Assembly (NCBI RefSeq): GCF_001400735.1 | Contig: NZ_LJPW01000089.1 | Coordinates: 40,257 to 104,256 of the forward strand | Reading direction: 5' to 3' | Length of the DNA: 64,000 nucleotides | From: Pseudomonas caricapapayae | GTDB lineage: Bacteria > Pseudomonadota > Gammaproteobacteria > Pseudomonadales > Pseudomonadaceae | In this document: positions 26,558 to 35,765 of the stretch, piece after piece | Position numbering within the stretch: the stretch's first letter is position 1 | How the letters are laid out: each line of letters opens with the position of its first letter | Program-made: the position numbers and the translations under genes | Notes under the pieces: model-generated | The model's input: only the letters and a program-made list of their open reading frames with translations | The model's database searches: none | Told to the model about the DNA's origin: nothing

Positions 26558-26587
26558 AGCGGACTCCGGACAATGTTCGAGAAAAAC

Positions 26588-26607
26588 TGTTATGTGATCT
26601 TATAACA
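26588..26607. promoter_or_regulatory. Candidate Zur box upstream of zrgA-like gene
   Basis: The stretch holds TGTGAT-CTT-ATAACA (26593-26607), which fits the spacing of gamma-proteobacterial Zur sites (TGTTATA-N-TATAACA type) with one mismatch in the left half. A perfect but wider-spaced TGTTAT (26588-26593) / ATAACA pair overlaps it. Its place 31-50 bp before the ATG of a His-rich zinc-type protein supports Zur repression. No binding data; inferred from symmetry and context. Confidence 0.55.
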
Positions 26608-26849
26608 ACTGTCGTTGTGCGTGGACGTGTTTTTATTCGAAAGCCAGACCACCAGGTCTGCGCGGGACGCTATCGGGCGGTGTCTTCTGGAACAGTCTTG
26701 CGGAATACCCCGTCCAGTGCTTATGCCGAAGTAGTCTCACACTTTGCGTCATCAAGTCCTACTCTGGAAGATGAAAATTGCTGTGCCTGCGCCGGATGCG
26801 CAGGAAAGGTTTTCATCGCCAGCCAAACGCGACATCAGGGAAGATGCTC

Positions 26850-27272
26850 ATGAACAAGCTCCATTCGAATAGAGAAATCCTGCGTGCTGTGTACAAGGAT
26901 CTGACGCGCATTACTGAATTCGCCGATGCCGACATTGTGCTGCACAAAGCCGATCAGGGCGCTGGCGGCGGCCTGTCCATCGCTATCGGCAAGCAGGCGG
27001 TGCTGTCCCACGAGATCAACCTGATCAGGCGTACATGCCAAACCTTGTACATGGATGTCCACGAGATCGTTGCCAATGATCACTTCGGCAGCGTAGTGGG
27101 GGAGATGCGCGCCAGTTGCGAAGGGCGGAAAATCATCATGCCGTTTTGCGGCCTGTGGCGATTTCGTGATGGCAGAATTGTCGAGCATTGGGAGAACGTC
27201 TATGACGTACGGGCGCTTGGCAATTTCATGAACGGTAAAGAACCGGCCGTCAGCCAGTGGCGTTACGGTTGA
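26850..27272 (+). CDS. SnoaL/NTF2-like protein
   Basis: 140 residues. The pattern is SnoaL-like: a helical N terminus (REILRAVYKDLTRITEFADADIVLH) and a C-terminal beta sheet with FCGLWRFRDGRIVEHWENVYDVRAL, a sequence very common in SnoaL-type polyketide-cyclase-like proteins. The ATG at 26850 has GGGAAG about 7 nt before it; an ATG at 26844 in the same frame is too close. The function cannot be fixed from sequence. It is alone and divergent from the zrgA-like gene, and nothing else coding was seen in 26608-26849. Confidence 0.8.
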   Translation: MNKLHSNREILRAVYKDLTRITEFADADIVLHKADQGAGGGLSIAIGKQAVLSHEINLIRRTCQTLYMDVHEIVANDHFGSVVGEMRASCEGRKIIMPFCGLWRFRDGRIVEHWENVYDVRALGNFMNGKEPAVSQWRYG

Positions 27273-27333
27273 TCATGGGCATGTGCGCCAGCCTGTGGGA
27301 GCATGTACGCCTGACTGTCAGCAGGTACATAAC

Positions 27334-27687
27334 ATGTTGCGTATTCGTGGAACCGTAGGCCAGTGGCCGGTGGATTTGACCCTGGAGCTTGACGAAGGTG
27401 ACTGGGCGCAATTGGGCGCGCAGCTCAAGGCGGCTGCTCCGGACGCAAGCACGCCGGTAGTGGAGAGCAAGCCACTCAACCAGGACGACAGGCTGTGGCA
27501 GGTCGCGCAGGAATTGCTGCAAAAGGCCGGGCAGATGAGCGGGCCGGACCTGTTGGGTCAGCTCGAGGGGCTGGCTGGCAGCACGGCGGCGGGCAAGCAT
27601 TTGCTGGTGCGCTTGCGTCACTGTGCGAACGTGAAGGTCGAGAGCAGCGGGGACGCACCGCTGTATAGCTGGATCGAGGCGACGTGA
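27334..27687 (+). CDS. Conserved hypothetical cytoplasmic protein
   Basis: 117 residues, function not recognised. The beginning MLRIRGTVGQWPVDLTLEL looks like a beta hairpin. Residues 45-80 are helical (LWQVAQELLQKAGQMSGPDLLGQLEGL), and the C-terminal part contains HCANVKVE. There is no signal peptide or membrane helix. The ATG at 27334 gives a cleaner N terminus than the in-frame ATG at 27283. It converges with cnoX, with a hairpin between them. Confidence 0.7.
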   Translation: MLRIRGTVGQWPVDLTLELDEGDWAQLGAQLKAAAPDASTPVVESKPLNQDDRLWQVAQELLQKAGQMSGPDLLGQLEGLAGSTAAGKHLLVRLRHCANVKVESSGDAPLYSWIEAT

Positions 27688-27688
27688 A

Positions 27689-27721
27689 CAGCCGCAGGCA
27701 CCGGTGCGATCCCTGCGGCTG
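27689..27721. terminator. Hairpin between convergent genes
   Basis: CAGCCGCAGG (27689-27698) and CCTGCGGCTG (27712-27721) pair perfectly across a 13-nt loop in the gap between the hypothetical gene and cnoX. It may end both transcripts. Confidence 0.6.
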
Positions 27722-27727
27722 GTTGTC

Positions 27728-28600
27728 TTAGTACAATGCCGCGAACAGCTTGCGACGGTACGCAGTCACCAGCGGATGCTCGTTGCCCAGCAGGTCGAAC
27801 ACTTGCAGCAGGGTCTTGTGCGGCAGGCCTTCGGCGTAATTACGGTTGCGGATGAACAGCTTGAGCAGGCCATCGAGCGCTGCTTCGTACTGTTGACGCG
27901 ACAATTGCTGAATTGCCAGTTGATGCGCTGCTTCGTCATCCTGAGGGTTTTGCGCAAGACGACTTTTGAGGTCGGCTGCATCCGGAAGGGTGGCCGCTTC
28001 AGCCAGGAACGTCAGTTGCGCCTTGGCACCTGCCAGTTCGGCTTTATGTGCGTCACCGGTAACGGCATCCAGCACTGCTTTGGCCTCGCTCAGCTCGCCA
28101 CGTTCGGCCAGGCAGCGTGCATACAGAATCAGCGCTGCAGCATGGGTATTGTCTTCGCTCAGCAGCACCTTGAGCTGTGCTTCGGCTTCGGCAAAACGGC
28201 TTTCTGCAAACAGTTCCTGGGCCTGCTTGAACGGATCGCCGGCCGGAGGCGGCGGCATGACCACGTGCTGCTCGAGAATCTTGCGGATTTCCGACTCGGG
28301 CTGCGCACCGGCAAAACCATCCACCGGCTGGCCGTCCTTGAACAGCACCACGGTCGGCAGGCTGCGAATGCCGAAGCGCGCAACGATGTCCTGCTCGATG
28401 TCGCAATTGACCTTGGCCAGCAGCAACTCGCCCTGATAGCTCTCGGTGATTTGTTGCAGCAGAGGCATCAGGACCTTGCAGGGCGCGCACCACTCGGCCC
28501 AGAAATCGACCAGCACGGGCTGGTCGAACGACTTGTCGATCACCAGTTGATCAAAGTTCGCGGTGGTCGCGTCGAAGATGTAAGCAGTTTCCTGGCTCAT
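27728..28600 (-). CDS. cnoX: Chaperedoxin CnoX (YbbN-type thioredoxin-TPR protein)
   Basis: 290 residues. The thioredoxin domain (about 5-110) has the active site WCAPC (37-41) and the cis-Pro RSLPTVVLF, followed by a TPR-like helical region to the C terminus, including a tetratricopeptide_20-type domain. In E. coli, CnoX holds unfolding clients under oxidative stress and hands them to GroEL or DnaK. Unlike the E. coli protein (SxxC), this one keeps both cysteines, so it may also act as a reductase. The ATG at 28600 starts at the family-typical MSQETAYIFD; an in-frame extension to 28669 is ignored. Confidence 0.93.
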   Translation of the reverse strand: MSQETAYIFDATTANFDQLVIDKSFDQPVLVDFWAEWCAPCKVLMPLLQQITESYQGELLLAKVNCDIEQDIVARFGIRSLPTVVLFKDGQPVDGFAGAQPESEIRKILEQHVVMPPPPAGDPFKQAQELFAESRFAEAEAQLKVLLSEDNTHAAALILYARCLAERGELSEAKAVLDAVTGDAHKAELAGAKAQLTFLAEAATLPDAADLKSRLAQNPQDDEAAHQLAIQQLSRQQYEAALDGLLKLFIRNRNYAEGLPHKTLLQVFDLLGNEHPLVTAYRRKLFAALY

Positions 28601-28689
28601 TGCACGTCTCGAAGAGTCTGAATGCCGCCAACTATAAGGCCAGCAGGGCAATGCTGAAAGCGGCGTCATTCATTGGGCCGGGAACTGAC

Positions 28690-28830
28690 TCTCGTGCCAA
28701 TGCTCTGCGTTGGCATGCAATTCATGACGCTCTGCGTCACAGTTCTGCGCCGCACCGCGCGCTCAAGGTCGGACGCAGAGTGTCCCGAAATGCATTCCCA
28801 CGCTGGAGCGTGCGCAACGATAACGCGTGA
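28690..28830. repeat. Intergenic palindromic repeat cluster
   Basis: Three short perfect hairpins follow each other: TGCCAA/TTGGCA (28695-28715), TGACGC/GCGTCA (28725-28739) and CACGCT/AGCGTG (28799-28812), with repeated CTCTGCGT and CGCTGGAGCGTG-type text. This is the style of the interspersed 'gctctgcgt' elements of P. syringae genomes. No gene is present between cnoX and the methyltransferase remnant. Confidence 0.6.
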
Positions 28831-28840
28831 GTCAGCACGC

Positions 28841-29494
28841 TCACCGCGCCGCGTGATACACACTCACGTCGCGAAACTCGTGCGGTTCGGCCAGGTCCGG
28901 CAGGGTATGCGCATGCAGTATCGTCAGACGCTGGTAGGCATCGTGCTTGAAGTCGCGTACGCGGGAGTCCGCCACCAGTGCCTCGCGGCCCCGTGACAGA
29001 AACTGATCCAGCAGCGGCAGGTTGGCACGATCGTAAAGAACGTCGGCCACCAGAATCAGATCAAAGCGGTCCGTTTCGGCAAAGAAGTCTGTCGAGTAGC
29101 TCAATGGCACCTAGTTGAGTTCGGCGTTGGCCCGGCAGGCAGCGATCGCCAACGGGTCGAGATCACAGGCCACCACCTCAAGCGCTCCGGCCCTGACCGC
29201 CGCAATGCCCGCGACACCTGAGCCTGCGCCGAAATCCAGGATCCGCTTGCCTTCGACCCAGTGCGGATTTTCGGCCAGAAAGCGCGCCAGGGCCAGGCCG
29301 CTGGCCCAGCAAAAGCTCCAGTACGGTGGTTCTTCCAGAATGCGGCGCGTTTCATCGGGGCTGAAGGCACGGTCCATGTTGGCATCGTCGATCAGCCACA
29401 GCTTCAGCTCGGTGCCCGGCAGCGGTGTGACGACCAGCCGGGCATCGCCGAGCAGTTCGCTCAGCGCGTGTTGAAGGTGTTGCGGAGCAATCAT
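28841..29494 (-). pseudogene. Class I SAM-dependent methyltransferase (ETFB-lysine type) interrupted by one amber codon
   Basis: The reading frame from ATG 29494 to 28841 would encode 217 residues but has a single TAG at codon 128 (29111-29113). Before it, residues 1-127 hold the SAM-binding motif RILDFGAGSGVAGIAAVRAGA and VVACDLDPLAIAACRANAELN. After it, in the same frame, comes VPLSYSTDFFAETDRFDLILVADVLYD, exactly the next motifs of the fold. There is no frameshift. Either the gene is inactivated, or a Gln/Trp/Tyr-type codon changed by one base, or it is a sequencing error. The family methylates lysine on protein (electron-transfer flavoprotein beta or L11-like). It overlaps the lipoprotein gene upstream by 4 bp. 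Confidence 0.85.
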
Positions 29495-29940
29495 GGCGCC
29501 TTGACGAATTGCAACGGCCCCAACGCTTGTGTGGTGGGCTGGTCGATGCGCATCGACGGCAGGTGCAGGATCAACTGCCCTGACTGGCTGGCGCGGCCAC
29601 GCAATTCGACCCGCCCGCCCACCGGAAAGGCTTCCGGGTTGAAGCGCAGCTGGAACGGCAATGACTGGCCATTCCCTTTGAGCAACGTGTTGGTCAAAAG
29701 CTTTTGTGGACGACCACGCTCGTCGATCACCAGCATCGCGAGTTCGACCTCGGCTCCGGCCGGTACGCCCAGCAATTGCCCGCTGAGTTCACGTTGATAG
29801 GGTTGCAGCGGGCCAGGTCCGGCAGGCACTTTGATTGCCGGAGCAACGGGCGGGGCTGCAGCGGGTTTTGGCGCATCGTTGCTGCTGCACGCGGCCAGCA
29901 AGCCAATGAGGCCAAGCAGAAAAACGGGGCGTAACGTCAT
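29491..29940 (-). CDS. YbaY-family lipoprotein
   Basis: 149 residues. The signal peptide ends in a lipobox LIGLLAAC, so the Cys at about residue 18 would be lipidated. A Pro/Ala-rich linker leads to the YbaY (type III secretion pilotin-like) beta domain with LSGQLLGVPAGAEVELAMLVIDERG and LPFQLRFNPEAF. The ATG at 29940 has GGAG about 6 nt upstream and is preferred over the GTG at 29952. Its stop overlaps the methyltransferase start by 4 bp. Outer-membrane location is expected; the role is poorly known. Confidence 0.85.
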   Translation of the reverse strand: MTLRPVFLLGLIGLLAACSSNDAPKPAAAPPVAPAIKVPAGPGPLQPYQRELSGQLLGVPAGAEVELAMLVIDERGRPQKLLTNTLLKGNGQSLPFQLRFNPEAFPVGGRVELRGRASQSGQLILHLPSMRIDQPTTQALGPLQFVKAP

Positions 29941-30116
29941 CAAGAGCTCCACAAGACAAAAATCGACAGGCTGTGCGACGCCAGACGTGCAGTATTACCG
30001 AGCCCGGGCAATTTCACATCGCTTTAATGCGCGTCTATATACCGTAAACCCTCAGCCTTGTCTTGCCGGCAGGATGCGCTAACATGGCGCTCCTCATTCT
30101 TTCGTTGCCAGCCACC

Positions 30117-30581
30117 ATGCACTGTCCCTTCTGCGGTGCCAATGACACCAAAGTCATCGACTCCCGCCTCGTCGCCGAAGGCGAGCAAGTACGCCGCCGA
30201 CGCGAGTGCCTGGCCTGCGGCGAGCGCTTCACGACGTTCGAAACTGCCGAGCTGGTCTTGCCGCGCCTGATCAAACAGGACGGCAGCCGTCAGCCTTTCG
30301 ATGAAGAAAAACTGCGCGCCGGTATGCAGCGGGCGCTTGAAAAACGTCCGGTCAGTGTCGAGCGCCTTGAAGCGGCGCTGGTGCACATCAAGCACAAGCT
30401 GCGAGCGACCGGTGAGCGCGAGGTCAAATCATTGGTGGTTGGCGAACTGGTCATGACCGAGCTGCAGAAACTCGACGAAGTGGCGTATATCCGCTTTGCT
30501 TCCGTGTACCGCCGCTTTCAGGACCTCAACGAGTTTCGTGAAGAAATCGACCGTCTGGCCCGCGAGCCGGGTAAGGAATAA
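30117..30581 (+). CDS. nrdR: Ribonucleotide reductase regulator NrdR
   Basis: 154 residues. The zinc ribbon begins at the ATG ([10 protein letters not shown], with Cys 3, 6, 31 and 34) and binds NrdR boxes. The ATP-cone (about 47-140: [24 protein letters not shown]...) senses ATP/dATP. NrdR represses nrd operons when dATP is high. It leads the riboflavin block, as in many proteobacteria. The start is fixed by the zinc ribbon; an in-frame ATG at 30063 would add residues unknown in the family. Confidence 0.97.
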   Translation: MHCPFCGANDTKVIDSRLVAEGEQVRRRRECLACGERFTTFETAELVLPRLIKQDGSRQPFDEEKLRAGMQRALEKRPVSVERLEAALVHIKHKLRATGEREVKSLVVGELVMTELQKLDEVAYIRFASVYRRFQDLNEFREEIDRLAREPGKE

Positions 30582-30586
30582 GTGCA

Positions 30587-31723
30587 TTGCTGACTGAACA
30601 GGCGGCTCTCGACGTTCATTACATGGCGCGTGCGCTGGAGCTGGCGCGCAAAGGGCTCTACTCGACGCACCCGAACCCGCGAGTCGGCTGCGTGATCGTG
30701 CGAGACGGCCAGATCGTCGGTGAGGGCTGGCACGTGAGGGCTGGCGAGCCGCATGCCGAGGTGCATGCCCTGCGCCAGGCGGGCGAACGCGCAAGGGGCG
30801 CGACTGCCTACGTCACCCTTGAGCCGTGCAGCCATCAAGGGCGCACACCACCGTGTGCCGATGCGCTGGTCGATGCCGGTCTGGCGCGGGTCGTTGCGGC
30901 CATGCAGGACCCCAATCCTGAAGTGTCCGGCCGTGGCCTGTTACGCCTGATGAATGCCGGTATCGGCGTTCAGTGCGGGGTGCTGGAAAGCGAAGCGCGA
31001 GCACTGAACAAAGGCTTTCTCCAGCGCATGGAAACCGGACGGCCTTATGTGCGGGTCAAGATGGCCATGAGCCTGGATGGCCGAACGGCGATGGCCAGCG
31101 GCGAGAGCCAGTGGATCACCGGCCCGGAGGCACGTTCTGCCGTGCAGCGTCTGCGCGCACAGTCGAGCGTAGTGCTGACGGGCGCCGATACGGTACTGGC
31201 CGACAAGGCCCGCCTGACCGTGCGCCCCGACGAGCTGGGGCTCAATGCAGAGTTGACCGCGCTGGCGGCTGTGCGTCCGCCGCTGCGGGTATTGATTGAT
31301 GGCCGTCTGCGCGTGCCGCTGGACGCGCCGTTCTTCCAGGCTGGCAGTGCTCTGGTGGTGACTTGCGCTGCAGCGTCTGCGCGAGGACGTTATCAGGAGG
31401 ACGGCCATGAAATGCTGGCACTGGCCGACAGCGCCGGTCATGTGGACCTGCGCAAGTTGATGAGTGAACTGGCCACGCGTGGCGTCAATGATGTGCTGGT
31501 CGAAGCCGGCCCACGGCTGGCGGGTGCCTTTGCGCGTCTCGGGCTGGTCGACGAGTTTCAGCTATTCATTGCCGGCAAGTTTCTCGGCTCATCGGCGCGG
31601 CCGCTGCTCGACCTGCCGCTGGCACAGATGAGTGAAGCGCTGGAGCTGAATATCGTGGAAATGCGCGCCGTCGGTAATGACTGGCGAGTCATCGCTCTCC
31701 CTGTGCGCACACCCGGCGTATAA
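30587..31723 (+). CDS. ribD: Bifunctional pyrimidine deaminase/reductase RibD
   Basis: 378 residues with a TTG start, 5 bp after nrdR, with AAGGA upstream. The N-terminal deaminase domain has the zinc site HAE (56-58) and PCSHQGRTPPC (80-90). The C-terminal reductase domain begins near VRVKMAMSLDGRTAMASGESQWITG and includes VLTGADTVLAD and DVLVEAGPRLAGAF. It performs two consecutive steps of riboflavin synthesis: deamination of the pyrimidine, then NADPH reduction of the ribose. No FMN riboswitch was recognised ahead of this operon. Confidence 0.97.
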   Translation: MLTEQAALDVHYMARALELARKGLYSTHPNPRVGCVIVRDGQIVGEGWHVRAGEPHAEVHALRQAGERARGATAYVTLEPCSHQGRTPPCADALVDAGLARVVAAMQDPNPEVSGRGLLRLMNAGIGVQCGVLESEARALNKGFLQRMETGRPYVRVKMAMSLDGRTAMASGESQWITGPEARSAVQRLRAQSSVVLTGADTVLADKARLTVRPDELGLNAELTALAAVRPPLRVLIDGRLRVPLDAPFFQAGSALVVTCAAASARGRYQEDGHEMLALADSAGHVDLRKLMSELATRGVNDVLVEAGPRLAGAFARLGLVDEFQLFIAGKFLGSSARPLLDLPLAQMSEALELNIVEMRAVGNDWRVIALPVRTPGV

Positions 31724-31770
31724 TTCCCGGCTTTCGCCTTGCGCGCAGCCCTTGTTCTCCCGGAGGACCC

Positions 31771-32433
31771 ATGTTTACCGGCATTATCGAATCCATCGGC
31801 AGCATCCGCGCCCTGACTCCCAAGGGTGGCGACGTCCGCGTTTACGTGGAAACCGGCAAGCTCGACCTGAACGACGTCAAACTGGGTGACAGCATTGCCG
31901 TCAATGGCGTGTGCCTGACCGCCGTCGAATTGCCCGGTGACGGTTTCTGGGCCGACGTCAGCCGTGAAACCCTGACCGTGACTGCCTTCGTCGATTTGAA
32001 GAGCGGCAGCCGGGTCAACCTGGAAAAGGCCCTGACCCCGACCACGCGCCTGGGCGGCCATCTGGTCAGCGGTCATGTAGATGGCGTGGGCGAAATCGTC
32101 TCCCGTGCCGATAACGCCCGCGCCATTCAGTTCACGGTGCGTGCCCCGCGCGAGCTGGCCAAATACATTGCCCATAAAGGCTCGATCACGGTCGACGGCA
32201 CCAGCCTGACCGTCAACTCGGTCAATGGTGCCGAGTTCGAGCTGACCATCGTGCCGCATACCCTGAGCGAAACGATCATGGCCGACTATCAGCCTGGCCG
32301 TAAGGTCAATCTGGAAGTGGACCTGCTGGCACGTTATCTGGAGCGCCTGCTGTTGGGCGACAAGGCCGCAGAACCGGGCCACGGCACGATCACCGAAAGC
32401 TTTCTGGCCGAGAACGGCTACCTCAAATCCTGA
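31771..32433 (+). CDS. ribE: Riboflavin synthase alpha subunit
   Basis: 220 residues, the usual size. It starts with the family-defining [12 protein letters not shown] and is built of two tandem lumazine-binding barrels. The first has [14 protein letters not shown] and the second has [15 protein letters not shown]. The subunits dismutate two molecules of 6,7-dimethyl-8-ribityllumazine to riboflavin plus the pyrimidine. CCGGAGGACC precedes the ATG. It follows ribD by 47 bp in the same operon. Confidence 0.97.
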   Translation: MFTGIIESIGSIRALTPKGGDVRVYVETGKLDLNDVKLGDSIAVNGVCLTAVELPGDGFWADVSRETLTVTAFVDLKSGSRVNLEKALTPTTRLGGHLVSGHVDGVGEIVSRADNARAIQFTVRAPRELAKYIAHKGSITVDGTSLTVNSVNGAEFELTIVPHTLSETIMADYQPGRKVNLEVDLLARYLERLLLGDKAAEPGHGTITESFLAENGYLKS

Positions 32434-32454
32434 ATTGATTGAAGGGGGTGCCGC

Positions 32455-33546
32455 GTGGCGCTCAACAGTATCGAAGAACTGGTCGAAGACATTCGCCAGG
32501 GCAAGATGGTCATCCTCATGGATGACGAAGACCGCGAGAACGAAGGCGACCTGATCATGGCCGCCGAATGCGTAAAGCCCGAGCACATCAACTTCATGGC
32601 GCGTTTCGCCCGTGGCCTGATCTGCATGCCGATGACTCGCGAGCGCTGCGAAACCCTCAAGCTGCCGCTGATGGCACCGCGCAACGGCTCGGGTTTCGGC
32701 ACCAAGTTCACCGTTTCCATCGAAGCCGCCGAAGGCGTGACCACCGGTATCTCCGCCGCCGACCGTGCGCGTACCGTTCAGGCTGCTGCCGCCAAAGAAG
32801 CCAAAGCCGAAGACATCGTCAGCCCGGGGCACATCTTCCCGTTGATGGCTCAGGCGGGTGGCACTCTGGCTCGTGCCGGTCATACCGAGGCCGCCTGCGA
32901 CCTGGCGCGCATGGCCGGTTTCGAGCCCACAGGCCTGATCTGCGAAGTGATGAATGACGACGGAACCATGTCTCGTCGCGCCGAACTCGAAGCTTTCGCA
33001 CAGGAACATGACATCAAGATCGGCACCATCGCCGACCTGATTCATTACCGCATGATCCACGAACGTACCGTTCAGCGGATTGCCGAGCAGCCGATGGACA
33101 GCGAGCTGGGCAGTTTCAATCTGGTGACCTACCGTGATTCGGTCGAGGGCGATGTGCACCTGGCACTGACCCTGGGCAAGATATGTGCGGAAGAACCGAC
33201 CCTCGTCCGCGTCCATAACATGGACCCGCTACGCGACTTGCTGATGGTCAGGCAGCCCGGCCGCTGGAGCCTGCGCGCCGCCATGAGCGCGGTTTCCGCG
33301 GCCGGCAGCGGTGTCGTGCTGTTGCTCGGCCACCCGCTGGATGGCGATGTGCTGCTGGCGCATATCCGTGAAACCGCCGGGCAACAACCGATCAAGACGC
33401 CCACCACGTACAGCACCGTGGGTGCCGGCTCGCAGATCCTTCGTGACCTTGGCGTGCGCAAAATGCGCCTGATGAGTTCACCGATGAAGTTCAATGCGAT
33501 ATCCGGTTTCGATCTGGAAGTTGTAGAATACGTGCCCTCCGAATAA
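32455..33546 (+). CDS. ribBX: 3,4-DHBP synthase fused to a degenerate RibA-like domain (RibBX type)
   Basis: 363 residues from a GTG start. The N-terminal half (1-205) is a complete DHBP synthase that makes 3,4-dihydroxy-2-butanone 4-phosphate from ribulose 5-phosphate; its acidic loop [17 protein letters not shown] and [13 protein letters not shown] are present. The C-terminal half has RibA fold remnants ([35 protein letters not shown]) but no CxxCG zinc ligands and no GRGIGL. It should therefore lack GTP cyclohydrolase II activity. This matches the RibBX variant of proteobacteria. The stand-alone ribA at 35766 supplies the missing activity. Confidence 0.92.
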   Translation: MALNSIEELVEDIRQGKMVILMDDEDRENEGDLIMAAECVKPEHINFMARFARGLICMPMTRERCETLKLPLMAPRNGSGFGTKFTVSIEAAEGVTTGISAADRARTVQAAAAKEAKAEDIVSPGHIFPLMAQAGGTLARAGHTEAACDLARMAGFEPTGLICEVMNDDGTMSRRAELEAFAQEHDIKIGTIADLIHYRMIHERTVQRIAEQPMDSELGSFNLVTYRDSVEGDVHLALTLGKICAEEPTLVRVHNMDPLRDLLMVRQPGRWSLRAAMSAVSAAGSGVVLLLGHPLDGDVLLAHIRETAGQQPIKTPTTYSTVGAGSQILRDLGVRKMRLMSSPMKFNAISGFDLEVVEYVPSE

Positions 33547-33675
33547 ATACCGGCAGGTCGGGGCGTGCGGAAGACGGTTTTTCGCAGGTTTTGGCCTGAC
33601 AGTCATGATTCGTGGCCTAATATCCCTCAAAGTCCGCCCCAAGGCGGGCTTGCTCTTTAATACGAGACTCACCGA

Positions 33676-34152
33676 ATGACCTTGAAGACCATCGAAGGTA
33701 CCTTCATCGCCCCCCAGGGCCGTTACGCTCTGGTAGTTGGCCGTTTCAACAGCTTCGTCGTGGAAAGCCTGGTTAGCGGTGCCGTTGATGCGCTGGTACG
33801 TCACGGCGTCAGCGAAAGCGACATCACCATCATTCGCGCGCCGGGCGCATTCGAGATTCCACTGGTTGTGCAGAAAGTTGCCCAGCGCAGCGAGTTCTCG
33901 GCCATCGTTGCGCTGGGTGCTGTGATCCGTGGCGGTACGCCGCACTTCGAATACGTCGCTGGCGAATGCGTCAAAGGCTTGTCCCAGGTTTCCATGGAGT
34001 TCGGCGTTCCGGTCGCTTTCGGCGTATTGACCGTCGACTCTATCGAGCAGGCCATCGAGCGTTCCGGCACCAAGGCCGGCAACAAGGGCGCTGAAGCTGC
34101 TCTGTCCGCCATAGAAATGGTCAGTCTGCTGTCGCAGCTGGAGGCCAAGTGA
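33676..34152 (+). CDS. ribH: 6,7-dimethyl-8-ribityllumazine synthase
   Basis: 158 residues. Core sequences are [51 protein letters not shown] (His of the active site) and [16 protein letters not shown] with [13 protein letters not shown]. It condenses the RibD-derived pyrimidine with the RibB product and usually forms 60-mers or decamers. Its stop overlaps the nusB start (GTGA). Confidence 0.97.
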   Translation: MTLKTIEGTFIAPQGRYALVVGRFNSFVVESLVSGAVDALVRHGVSESDITIIRAPGAFEIPLVVQKVAQRSEFSAIVALGAVIRGGTPHFEYVAGECVKGLSQVSMEFGVPVAFGVLTVDSIEQAIERSGTKAGNKGAEAALSAIEMVSLLSQLEAK

Positions 34153-34649
34153 TTTCCGACGATACCGATCAGTTCAACCCGCGCGACGCCAAATCACCGG
34201 AAGCAGCCGCCAAGGGCAAAAGTGCCAAACGTCGCGAAGCGCGCCAGATGGCGACCCAGGCCCTGTATCAGTGGCATATGGCTGGCCATTCGTTGAACGA
34301 GATCGAAGCACAGTTCCGTGTCGACAACGACTTCAGCAATGTCGATGGCGCCTACTTTCGCGAGTTGCTGCACGGTGTGGCGACCAACAAGACCGAGATC
34401 GACACCGCGCTCTCGCCTTGCCTCGACCTGACCATCGAAGAGCTCGATCCGGTTGAACTGGCCGTGTTGCGCCTGTCCACGTTCGAGCTGCTCAAGCGCA
34501 TCGATGTGCCTTACCGTGTGGTGATCAACGAAGGCATCGAGCTGGCAAAAGTCTATGGCTCCACTGACGGCCACAAGTTCGTCAATGGCGTGCTGGACAA
34601 GCTGGCACCGCGCCTGCGCGAAGTCGAAGTGAAGGCCCACAAGCGCTGA
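34149..34649 (+). CDS. nusB: Transcription antitermination factor NusB
   Basis: 166 residues, all-helical. It begins at a GTG that overlaps the ribH stop. NusB sequences are [78 protein letters not shown]. It acts with NusE (S10) on boxA of rRNA operons. Coupling with riboflavin genes is the usual arrangement in pseudomonads. Confidence 0.97.
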   Translation: MISDDTDQFNPRDAKSPEAAAKGKSAKRREARQMATQALYQWHMAGHSLNEIEAQFRVDNDFSNVDGAYFRELLHGVATNKTEIDTALSPCLDLTIEELDPVELAVLRLSTFELLKRIDVPYRVVINEGIELAKVYGSTDGHKFVNGVLDKLAPRLREVEVKAHKR

Positions 34650-34665
34650 TTCGCGCCTGACCTTC

Positions 34666-35631
34666 ATGGGAGAGTTCGAGCTGATCCGCAATTACTTCGC
34701 CGCCGCGCCCTGTGCGCAGGCGGGCGAGGAAGTTGCCCTGGGGATCGGCGACGACTGTGCGCTGCTGGCGTTGGCACCCGGCGAGCAGCTGGCGATCTCG
34801 ACCGATACCCTGGTTGCCGGGGTACATTTTCCCGATATCTGTGACCCCTTCCTGCTGGGCCAGCGTGCGCTGGCGGTGTCTGCCAGTGATCTGGCAGCCA
34901 TGGGCGCGCGACCCGTCGCGTTTACCCTTGCCTTGACCCTTGCGCAGGTCGATGCCGACTGGTTGCAGGCATTTGCTCGTGGCCTTAACCAGATGGCGCA
35001 AGGCTGCTCACTGCATCTGATCGGTGGCGATACCACATGCGGTCCCCTGAGCCTGACCTTGACGGTATTTGGTGCAGTTCCCGCAGGATCAGCCCTGACA
35101 CGCGGCGGCGCTCGCTCGGGCGATTTGCTGTGTGTCGGCGGCGCACTGGGTGATGGTGCAGGTGCGTTGCCGCTGGTATTGAAGCAGCGCAGCACCGAAG
35201 CCTCGATTGCCGAAGCGTTGCTGGCCCGCTACTGGTCGCCGCAACCCCAACTGGCGTTGGGTCAGGCATTGCGGGGCAGGGCGACGTCGGCGCTGGACAT
35301 CTCCGATGGGCTGCTGGCTGATTGTGGACACATCGCCCGTGCTTCAGGTGTCCGACTGATTGTCGAACGTGACCGGCTGCCGATGTCTGATCAGTTGCTG
35401 ACATTGTTCGACCTGCCTTCTGCCCGGCAGGCCGCGCTCAGCGGCGGTGACGATTACATTCTGGCGTTCACGTTGCCGCCCGGCTACCTGGCCGGTTTGC
35501 TGGAAGAAGGCTGGCCAGTGCATGTCATTGGCCGGGTCGAGGAGGGGCAAGGTGTCGTTCTGGTTGACGATGCAGGACAAGACGTCACCCCCGACACGCG
35601 TGGCTATCAGCATTTTGGCGGTGCGCAGTGA
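34666..35631 (+). CDS. thiL: Thiamine-monophosphate kinase
   Basis: 321 residues of the PurM-like ATPase fold. It begins GEFELIRNYF; GIGDDCALL (residues 27-35) carries the Mg-binding Asp residues, and SASDLAAMGARPVAFTLAL, HLIGGDTTCGPLSLTLTVFG and TSALDISDGLLADCGHI are diagnostic. It phosphorylates thiamine monophosphate to the active diphosphate. It lies 16 bp after nusB. pgpA, which follows thiL in P. aeruginosa, is not found here. Confidence 0.96.
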   Translation: MGEFELIRNYFAAAPCAQAGEEVALGIGDDCALLALAPGEQLAISTDTLVAGVHFPDICDPFLLGQRALAVSASDLAAMGARPVAFTLALTLAQVDADWLQAFARGLNQMAQGCSLHLIGGDTTCGPLSLTLTVFGAVPAGSALTRGGARSGDLLCVGGALGDGAGALPLVLKQRSTEASIAEALLARYWSPQPQLALGQALRGRATSALDISDGLLADCGHIARASGVRLIVERDRLPMSDQLLTLFDLPSARQAALSGGDDYILAFTLPPGYLAGLLEEGWPVHVIGRVEEGQGVVLVDDAGQDVTPDTRGYQHFGGAQ

Positions 35632-35765
35632 AGGAATGCAGCGCATCTATCTATCGAACTTTATGATCTAAATGCCCGAGAATTCAGCCTGAGCGTCCGT
35701 AGGAACCTGCTGTTACAATGCAAATCTTGCGAATTTCCAGTCTTCATACTGATCAGGAGCACACG

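Noticed and set aside
31558..33216. Long leftward open frame antisense to ribE/ribBX
   Set aside because: It lies opposite conserved riboflavin genes, shows no family sequence and has the codon pattern of a GC-rich antisense shadow.
30582..33546. FMN riboswitch ahead of rib genes
   Set aside because: No RFN-element conserved text was found in 29950-33675; the rib genes follow nrdR directly.
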